Below, one piece after another: positions 58,530 to 64,000 of a DNA stretch of 64,000 nt. Both the position numbers and the translations under genes were made by a program. The number at the start of each line of letters is the position of its first letter. Position 1 is the first letter of the stretch. The notes under the pieces are model-generated. The model saw only the letters and a program-made list of their open reading frames with translations, was not told the origin of the DNA and ran no database searches. This DNA comes from Micromonospora sp. WMMD961 (GTDB lineage: Bacteria > Actinomycetota > Actinomycetes > Mycobacteriales > Micromonosporaceae). Where the stretch lies: positions 1,456,501 to 1,520,500 of the forward strand of contig NZ_JARUBJ010000002.1 in the NCBI RefSeq assembly GCF_029626145.1. Direction: 5' to 3'.

Positions 58530-59318
58530 ATGGACCTCACCGACCAGCCCGCCGCCCTGCTCCCCGGTGACGTGCGGATGCCCCTGCTCGGCTTCGGCAC
58601 CTGGCAGGCCACCGGCCAGGCCGGCTACGACGCCGTGCTGGCCGCGCTCGACACCGGCTACCGGCACATCGACACCGCGACCGTGTACGGCAACGAGCGG
58701 GAGGTCGGTCGGGCGGTGCAGGAGAGCGGGCTGCGCCGCGAGGACATCTTCATCACCACCAAGCTCCCGCCGAACAGGGTGGGTCAGGAGCGTGCGACGT
58801 TGGAGGCCAGTCTGGAGGCGCTCGGTGTCGACCACCTGGACCTCTGGTTGATCCACTGGCCGCCGTCGTCGCCGACGGACAGCATTCCGCTGTGGCGCGA
58901 GTTGCTGGCCGCCCGCGACGAGAACCTGACCCGGGCGATCGGCGTCAGCAACTACAGCACCGGGCAGATCGACGAGTTGATCCAGTCGACCGAGGAGAAC
59001 CCGGCGGTCAACCAGATCGAGTGGAGTCCGGCGTTGTACGACCGGCAGCGGCACGCCGAGCACCGGGACCGGGGAGTGGTGCTGGAGGGGTACAGCCCGT
59101 TCAAGACCAGCGACCTCAGTGACCCGGTGCTGACCAGGATCGCGGCGGCGCACGACGTCTCCCCGGCGCAGGTGGTGCTGCGCTGGCACATCGACCACGA
59201 GATCGTGGCGATTCCGAAGTCGGTGACACCGGAGCGGATCACCGCCAACTTCGACGTCTTCCACTTCTCGCTGACCGCGGAGGAGATGCGCGACATCGAC
59301 GCGCTCGGCGACGCCTGA
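58530..59318 (+). CDS. Aldo/keto reductase (2,5-diketo-gluconate reductase-like)
   Basis: 262 residues from ATG 58530. AKR motifs: RMPLLGFGTWQATG, GYRHIDTATVYGNEREVGRAV (Asp, Tyr), IFITTKLPPN (Lys), LDLWLIHWPPSS (His), IGVSNYSTGQIDEL and IVAIPKSVTPERITANFDVFHF. It reduces small carbonyls with NADPH. It is the third AKR of the window and closest in type to the one at 23.5 kb. Confidence 0.9.
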   Translation: MDLTDQPAALLPGDVRMPLLGFGTWQATGQAGYDAVLAALDTGYRHIDTATVYGNEREVGRAVQESGLRREDIFITTKLPPNRVGQERATLEASLEALGVDHLDLWLIHWPPSSPTDSIPLWRELLAARDENLTRAIGVSNYSTGQIDELIQSTEENPAVNQIEWSPALYDRQRHAEHRDRGVVLEGYSPFKTSDLSDPVLTRIAAAHDVSPAQVVLRWHIDHEIVAIPKSVTPERITANFDVFHFSLTAEEMRDIDALGDA

Positions 59319-59444
59319 ATCGGCGGTTTCCTTCAGATCCTGCCTTGGTGATGAAGGGTATCGACATCGACGTTCGTGACGGTATACCGTGCCCGTCATC
59401 ACGATCGTCGATCCGTTCGTGCCCGCCGTCGCTGGAGGATCGCC

Positions 59445-59597
59445 ATGACCCGATCACCATCCATCCGTCTACGCCGCCGCGGGGTGCTCGGCATCCCCGC
59501 CCTGGTGGCCGCCGCGCTGACCGTCGTCGCCCGACCCACCGCGGCGAGCGCCGCACCGAAGGCCGAGTGCCTCGCCGACCTGCTCCAGGACGCCTGA
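59445..59597 (+). CDS. 50-residue signal-peptide cistron before the amidase
   Basis: MTRSPSIRLRRRGVLGIPAL followed by a hydrophobic stretch and an AxA-type cleavage site (SAA-AP), then APKAECLADLLQDA and stop. GGAGGA seven bases upstream shows it is translated. Its TGA overlaps the amidase ATG (TGATG). It looks like the export signal and first residues of the amidase separated by a frame change. Either a split or decayed start of a once single gene, or a separately made peptide that couples translation of the amidase. Confidence 0.55.
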   Translation: MTRSPSIRLRRRGVLGIPALVAAALTVVARPTAASAAPKAECLADLLQDA

Positions 59598-60562
59598 TGG
59601 CGACCATTCCCTGGCTCGTGGACGTGTTGCGCGGCGCCGGGGTCCAGGTCGTGGTCGAGGGCGACTGGCTCAACCGGATGCGGCCCGGCTCCTTCGACCC
59701 GATCGGCGTGCTCTGGCACCACACCGCCTCCACCAGCAGCGCCAGCAACCCGCACCCGGCGCTCGGCATCTGCATAAACGGCCGATCCGACCTGCCCGGG
59801 CCGCTGTGCCAGGCGCTCGTCGACTACCACGGCGTCTTCCACGTCATCTCCGCCGGCCGGTGCAACCACGCCGGCGTCAGCGGCGGCAGCGGGCCGATCC
59901 CGTCGGGAGACGGCAACACCCTGATGATCGGGTGGGAGATCGACTACAACGGCGTCAACCAGGAGATGACCGCCGCGCAGTACAACGCGTCGATCGCCGC
60001 CACCGCCGCCGTGCTCACCCGCCTCGGCCGGGACAGCAGCTACGCCCGGGGGCACCGGGAGACCAGCACCACCGGCAAGATCGACCCCTCCTTCATCGAC
60101 CTGAACGTGATGCGGGCCGACGTCGCGGCGAAGATGGCCGGCAGCGGCACGGCATGGTCTTCCACGGTGGACAACACCACCGCCGGCCGGTTCACCGCCA
60201 GCGCCAATTGGGGTGTCTCGACGTACTCCAGCCAGCGCTACGGTGCCGACTACCGGTACGCCGATCCGGTGGCCGCCAGCGACCCCGCCTGGTACCGGTT
60301 CAACGTGCCGGCGGCGGGCAACTACCGGGTCGAGGCCTGGTGGCCGACGAACAGCGGCTACAACAGCGCCACCCCGTACATCGTCGCCACCAGCTCCGGC
60401 AACCGGACCGTCTACGTCGACCAGCGGGCGACCGGCGGGCAGTGGCGACTCCTCGGCACGTTCGCACTGCCGGCCGGTGACGCCAACCGGGTGGCGGTGA
60501 GCCGGTGGAGCAACGCCACCGGTCTGGTGATCGCCGACGCCGTACGTCTCACCCGAGTCTGA
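59597..60562 (+). CDS. N-acetylmuramoyl-L-alanine amidase with golvesin-like C-terminal domain
   Basis: 321 residues. The amidase_2/PGRP-type domain (about 1-190) has LWHHTAST (His41/His42), RCNHAGVSGG, and RGHRETSTTGKIDPSF (His plus Asp/Lys). The C-terminal domain (about 195-321: WSSTVDNTTAGRFTAS ... WYRFNVPAAGNYRVEAWWPTNSGYNSATPYIV ... VIADAVRLTRV) is golvesin/xanthan-lyase-like. It hydrolyses peptidoglycan. It lacks its own signal peptide; export could depend on the 50-residue cistron before it. Confidence 0.85.
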   Translation: MATIPWLVDVLRGAGVQVVVEGDWLNRMRPGSFDPIGVLWHHTASTSSASNPHPALGICINGRSDLPGPLCQALVDYHGVFHVISAGRCNHAGVSGGSGPIPSGDGNTLMIGWEIDYNGVNQEMTAAQYNASIAATAAVLTRLGRDSSYARGHRETSTTGKIDPSFIDLNVMRADVAAKMAGSGTAWSSTVDNTTAGRFTASANWGVSTYSSQRYGADYRYADPVAASDPAWYRFNVPAAGNYRVEAWWPTNSGYNSATPYIVATSSGNRTVYVDQRATGGQWRLLGTFALPAGDANRVAVSRWSNATGLVIADAVRLTRV

Positions 60563-60565
60563 CCG

Positions 60566-60598
60566 CATCCGCCGCCCGACGGAATCGGGCGGCGGATG
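60566..60598 (+). terminator. Hairpin terminator after amidase gene
   Basis: Perfect 14-bp arms CATCCGCCGCCCGA (60566-60579) and its complement (60585-60598), 5-nt loop, starting 3 bp after the stop codon. Confidence 0.8.
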
Positions 60599-60730
60599 TC
60601 GGTCCGTTGATCTAAGGTCATCGCTCCATCTCACGAAGGAGCACGTACGACGATCCGGCGACCAGCTTCGGCAAGCTGTCCCGGACGCGGAGCGTCCCGC
60701 CGGCCGCCTGAGCGGACCGGGAGTGACACC

Positions 60731-60774
60731 GGGGCCGTGCGGTGGTCACCAGCTGGTCACCACCGCACGGCCCC
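60731..60774. terminator. Hairpin terminator between amidase and GH12 cellulase
   Basis: Perfect 16-bp arms GGGGCCGTGCGGTGGT (60731-60746) and its complement (60759-60774). The 12-nt loop contains CCAGCTGG, itself self-complementary. It terminates the cellulase transcript. Confidence 0.8.
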
Positions 60775-60785
60775 GGCCGTGTCGC

Positions 60786-61910
60786 TCAGTTACGCGAGCA
60801 GGTGGCCCCGTTGAGCGTGAAGCTCGTCGGTGACGAGTACGACCCGTTCAGCGTCCCCTGATATCCGAAGCTGGCCGTGCCGCCGGGCGCGATGGACCCG
60901 TTGTGGCCGACGTTGCGGGCGGTCACCGCGGAGCCGCTCTGGTTGACCGTGGCGTTCCACGCGTTGGTGACGGTCTGCCCGCTGGGCAGGCTGTAGTTCA
61001 GCGTCCAGCCGTTGATCGCGCTGGACCCGGTGTTGGTGACCTGCACGTCGGCCGTGAAGCCGTTGTTCCACGAGTTGGCCGTGTACTTCACCGCGCAGCT
61101 CGCGCCACCGCTCGGCGGCGGGGTGGTCGGCGGCGGGTTGGTGGGGTTACCACCGCCGTTGACGTTCGCCGAGAACGACGTCACCGCGAGGCCGACGCCA
61201 CCCTGCCACGGCTCGAAGCCGGCCTGGATGCTGGTCAGGTACCAGGAGTTGGTGATCGCGCCCCGGTTGCGGGTGTCGTTGATGAAGTCCAGCACGCTGA
61301 AGTTCAGGCTGGAGATCGCGGACGGCGCGACGTAGGAGATGACGTTGTTGGAGCCGTTGCTGCCCCGCCAGACCTCCCAGGTGCGGCCGGCGAGGTTGGT
61401 GGTGCCGACCACCGAGCCGATGGGCTGGATCGGGCCCTGCCGGTTGAGCCAGATCATGATCTCCATCTGGTTCACCCCGTCCCGTTTCGGCGACGGGTCC
61501 AACCAGATGTCGTACGACGCGTTGTAGGTGGCGCCGCTGACGTACCGGTAGGAGATGCTGCTGGTGGCGCTGCTGATCTGACTCACCTGGATCGGCAGGT
61601 TCGTGCCGGGGGAGCAGTTGGTGTAGTGACAACCGAAAAACACCGAGGGGTACGCCGTGGGCGCGCCATTGGTCGGGCTGCTGCCGTTCAGGGTGGTGAT
61701 CTCGAAGCCGTTGTTGGTGACGTTGATGCACTGCTGGGCGGTGGTGCCCCAACGGTTGTTCTGCACCACGTAGCGGCCCTGGATGGTGGTCGAGCCGTAC
61801 TGCTCACAGATCAGGGTGTCGGCGGAGGCGGTGCCGCCGAGGGCCACGGCAACCAGTGAGCTGGTGAGGAGGAGCCCGGCGGCGGCCAGGGCCCGAAGTT
61901 GACGTTTCAT
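60786..61910 (-). CDS. Secreted GH12 endoglucanase with CBM2
   Basis: 374 residues. The signal peptide ends at ASA-DT (residue 30). The GH12 domain is at 31-255 with nucleophile E150 in NQMEIMIWL and acid/base E233 in AGFEPWQGG. After a NPPPTTPPPSGG linker, a CBM2 (about 270-374) runs from ASCAVKYTANSWNNGFTADVQVTNTG to NGATCSRN with the bracketing cysteines. It cleaves beta-1,4-glucan outside the cell. The ATG has AAGGAG upstream, and a CebR/CelR-like operator at 61961-61974 points to induction by cellobiose. Confidence 0.95.
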   Translation of the reverse strand: MKRQLRALAAAGLLLTSSLVAVALGGTASADTLICEQYGSTTIQGRYVVQNNRWGTTAQQCINVTNNGFEITTLNGSSPTNGAPTAYPSVFFGCHYTNCSPGTNLPIQVSQISSATSSISYRYVSGATYNASYDIWLDPSPKRDGVNQMEIMIWLNRQGPIQPIGSVVGTTNLAGRTWEVWRGSNGSNNVISYVAPSAISSLNFSVLDFINDTRNRGAITNSWYLTSIQAGFEPWQGGVGLAVTSFSANVNGGGNPTNPPPTTPPPSGGASCAVKYTANSWNNGFTADVQVTNTGSSAINGWTLNYSLPSGQTVTNAWNATVNQSGSAVTARNVGHNGSIAPGGTASFGYQGTLNGSYSSPTSFTLNGATCSRN

Positions 61911-61960
61911 GACGCTCCTTGACTCGGCGCATGCCGGGCGCCGGATGTGGTGGGGTGGTG

Positions 61961-61974
61961 CGGGAGCGCTCCCA
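61961..61974. promoter_or_regulatory. CebR/CelR-type operator
   Basis: CGGGAGCGCTCCCA: the actinobacterial cellulase operator TGGGAGCGCTCCCA with one change at the first base. It lies 50 bp upstream of the GH12 start. Confidence 0.85.
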
Positions 61975-62000
61975 CGCTCAACGACACATTTACATGCTTG

Positions 62001-62027
62001 AAACTAGGGCGCAACTGCATGCGTCAA
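62001..62027 (-). promoter_or_regulatory. Candidate GH12 promoter
   Basis: TTGACG (62027-62022) and TAGTTT (62006-62001) on the minus strand with a 15-bp spacer, about 27 bp upstream of the operator. The short spacer makes the pairing uncertain. Confidence 0.4.
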
Positions 62028-62159
62028 ACTGGCGAATTGTGAGGATTGCCACGCCCCCGCCGGACGGCTGCCGACCGACGGCCAGCTAAGCGCCGCGAAC
62101 CGCCGACGGGCGCCCCCGAGACGGCCGATCGGGGCCTGGTGTGGGCCGATAGCTCCGAG

Positions 62160-62165
62160 TAGCGT
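62160..62165 (+). promoter_or_regulatory. -10 box upstream of FAD monooxygenase
   Basis: TAGCGT about 47 bases before the ATG at 62212, giving a short leader with CGGAGG as ribosome site. Confidence 0.4.
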
Positions 62166-62211
62166 GTTGCCTCCAACGCGTTCCGCTCCCCCTCCGGAGG
62201 CGTACACCACC

Positions 62212-63318
62212 ATGGGTGGCTCCCCCCTGCGCATCCTCGTCGTCGGCGCGGGCATCGCCGGCCTGGCCGTCGCCCGGGCGCTGCGCCTGGCGGGCTTCCG
62301 GCCGGACGTCACCGACAAGCTGCCGCCCGGGGAGTCCACCGAAACCGGCCTCTACCTGCCCGGCAATGCCGCCCGCGCGCTGCGCCGGCTCGACCTGCAC
62401 GACCCGGTCCGTCCGCTCGGGCAGGTGATCCGCCGGCAGCACTTCTTCGACGCCGCAGGCGCCCGGCTCTGCGAGGTCGACCTCGACACCCTCTGGGCCG
62501 GCGTCGGCGAGTGCCGGGCGCTGCCCCGGGCCGATCTGCACCGGGTGTTGCTCAGCGGCGCCGGCGGCGCCGTCCGGCACGGCGCCGAGGTCCGCACCCT
62601 GGAGCTGCTGCCGGGCGCGGTCGGCGTGACCTTCACCGACGGCACCACCACCGAGTACGACCTGGTCATCGGCGCCGACGGACCGCGTTCCTCGGTGCGG
62701 GCGCTGGCCGCGCTCGGTGGGCCGCCCCGCCCGGTCGGGCAGGTGGTCTACCGGGCCGTGCTGCGGGACGGCCCGCCGGTCACCGAGTGGACCGCACTGC
62801 TCGGCCAGCGGTCCGGTTTCCTCATGGTGCCGATCGGCGCCGGGCGGCTGCACCTGTACGCCGACGAGGCCGGCACCGAGGAACCCGCCGACCCCCTCGC
62901 GCGGCTGCGGGAGCTCTTCGCCGACTACCGGGGCCCGGTGCCCGAGGTGCTGGCCGCGCTCGACGACGTGCACGTCGGGATCACCGACGAGGTGGAGCTG
63001 GGTCGCTGGCACCGGGGACGCGTGCTGCTGGTCGGCGACGCCGCGCACGCCACCGCCCCCACCCTGTCCCAGGGTGCGGCGATGGCACTGGAGGATGCGG
63101 TGGTGCTGGCCGAGTCGCTGCGTGCCGCCAACAGTGTGGAGGCGGCCCTGGTGGCGTACGAGAGTCGTCGCCGTCCGCGTACCCGCTGGGTGGCCGACCG
63201 GACCCGGGACCGCAACCGGACCAGGGACGTCCCGCCGGCGCTGCGCGACCCCCTGCTGCGCGGCCGCGGCGGCCGGATCTTCGGGGAGCACTACCGGTTG
63301 CTGCTCGGCCCGCTGTAG
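62212..63318 (+). CDS. FAD-dependent monooxygenase (PHBH fold)
   Basis: 368 residues from ATG 62212. FAD dinucleotide loop RILVVGAGIAGLAVARALRLAG, DG motif LVIGADGPRSSVR, and GD motif GRVLLVGDAAHATAPTLSQGAAMALEDAVVLA. These define the class A flavoprotein hydroxylases. It hydroxylates an aromatic or polyketide-like substrate with NAD(P)H; the substrate is unknown. No biosynthetic cluster is next to it. The gene ends 130 bp before ctaD. Confidence 0.9.
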   Translation: MGGSPLRILVVGAGIAGLAVARALRLAGFRPDVTDKLPPGESTETGLYLPGNAARALRRLDLHDPVRPLGQVIRRQHFFDAAGARLCEVDLDTLWAGVGECRALPRADLHRVLLSGAGGAVRHGAEVRTLELLPGAVGVTFTDGTTTEYDLVIGADGPRSSVRALAALGGPPRPVGQVVYRAVLRDGPPVTEWTALLGQRSGFLMVPIGAGRLHLYADEAGTEEPADPLARLRELFADYRGPVPEVLAALDDVHVGITDEVELGRWHRGRVLLVGDAAHATAPTLSQGAAMALEDAVVLAESLRAANSVEAALVAYESRRRPRTRWVADRTRDRNRTRDVPPALRDPLLRGRGGRIFGEHYRLLLGPL

Positions 63319-63448
63319 CCCCGTTGTAGATCGTGTCACGCCACCCCACGCGGCGCTGCGACCTGCCGGGGACTATCCTCCTTGCGGATGACGGCCCGCC
63401 GATAACCAGCGTGTGCCGAGCGGGACAACCGAGAACCGGAGGCCACTC

Positions 63449-64000
63449 GTGACCACCGTCGCACCCAAGCCGGTCGTGACCCGGCCCTGGCCGGTCCGGG
63501 AGCCGGTCAAGGGGTCGGCCATCGCGCGGCTGCTGCGAACCACGGACGCGAAGCAGATCGGGATCATGTATATGATCACCGCGTTCGCGTTCTTCATGAT
63601 CGGTGGCCTGATGGCCCTGATCATGCGGGCTGAGCTGGCCCGACCCGGGCTGCAGTTCCTGTCGCCGGAGCAGTACAACCAGCTCTTCACGATGCACGGC
63701 ACGATCATGTTGCTGTTCTTCGCGACGCCGATCGTGTTCGCCTTCGCGAACTACATCGTGCCGATCCAGATCGGCGCGCCCGACGTCTCCTTCCCCCGAC
63801 TGAACAGCTTCGCCTACTGGCTGTACCTGTTCGGCGGCACGATGGCGACCGCCGGTTTCCTCACCCCGGGTGGCGCCGCCGACTTCGGCTGGTTCGCGTA
63901 CGCGCCGCTGAGCAGCGTCGAGCACTCGCCCGGCGTCGGCGCGAACATGTGGATCATGGGTCTGGCCATCTCCGGTCTGGGTACCATCCTCGGCGCGGTA
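63449..64000 (+). CDS. ctaD: Cytochrome c oxidase subunit I, N-terminal part (runs off the window)
   Basis: 184 residues seen, continuing beyond the edge. GTG 63449 has CGGAGG upstream. After a charged N-terminus (GSAIARLLRTTDAKQIGIMY) come membrane helices MITAFAFFMIGGLMALIMRAEL and the conserved LFTMHGTIMLLFFATPIVFAFANYIVPIQIGAPDVSFPRLNSFAYWLYLFGG. The His in TMHGT is a haem a ligand. It is the catalytic subunit of the aa3 terminal oxidase. TATCCT at 63374-63379 may be its -10 box. Confidence 0.95.
   Translation, partial: MTTVAPKPVVTRPWPVREPVKGSAIARLLRTTDAKQIGIMYMITAFAFFMIGGLMALIMRAELARPGLQFLSPEQYNQLFTMHGTIMLLFFATPIVFAFANYIVPIQIGAPDVSFPRLNSFAYWLYLFGGTMATAGFLTPGGAADFGWFAYAPLSSVEHSPGVGANMWIMGLAISGLGTILGAV

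Overview
This is a high-G+C actinobacterial chromosome segment, most likely from Micromonospora or a close relative in the Micromonosporaceae. I infer this from the GC-rich third codon positions, frequent GTG starts, many leaderless genes, twin-component/ABC pairs, F420-type enzymes, secreted plant-polysaccharide hydrolases with CBM2 or CBM3 modules, and a GATCATGGAG-type intergenic palindrome. No rRNA, tRNA, CRISPR array or insertion sequence is visible.

Layout. 1-0.4 kb is the end of an MMPL exporter. 0.4-7.6 kb looks like a conflict or defence island: a PLD-nuclease/SF2 helicase/DUF3427 protein on the minus strand faces, across about 0.5 kb, a low-G+C three-gene operon. That operon encodes a Trypco1 (CU044_2847-like) protein, a trypsin-like protease fused to a STAND-like module with a degenerate P-loop and a helical C-terminus, and an unknown 226-aa protein. 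7.7-19.1 kb holds a GNAT/XRE/flavoprotein group, a globin reductase, a secreted FnIII-CBM3 protein, DUF1963, OGG-fold-like, DUF4180 and excisionase-type genes, and a 1101-aa AAA regulator-like ATPase. 19.2-27.5 kb carries a DrrAB-type ABC exporter with an FMN reductase, GNAT, two aldo/keto reductases (one behind a MerR-type promoter), a divergent LysR/class A beta-lactamase-like pair and a Tat-exported metallohydrolase.

27.5-38.5 kb contains two mirror-image two-component/ABC-transporter sets: histidine kinase-regulator diverging from an FtsX-type ABC system, then a second ABC operon (with YqeB-like and SOUL proteins) diverging from a second kinase-regulator pair. The last regulator has a collagen-like N-terminal repeat. 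38.5-50.6 kb is a mixed region: an ATPase remnant, two paralogous small CRND/PCRLHRWG proteins, a peptidoglycan-binding M15 peptidase, a possible caspase-fold protein, a PPOX enzyme, an FG-GAP-like secreted protein, a class C-like hydrolase, a pentapeptide protein, PBP4, an aquaporin, a flavin monooxygenase and a cysteine-free HesB-like protein.

50.6-64 kb holds a beta-family protein, sulfotransferase, cupin, GH15, secreted PL3 pectate lyase, threonine synthase, a third aldo/keto reductase, an amidase with a split signal-peptide cistron, a GH12-CBM2 cellulase under a CebR/CelR-type operator, an FAD monooxygenase and the start of cytochrome c oxidase subunit I. Convergent gene ends are separated by clear GC-rich hairpins. 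At least ten genes have a TAnnnT box 6-7 nt before the start codon, as expected for leaderless transcripts.
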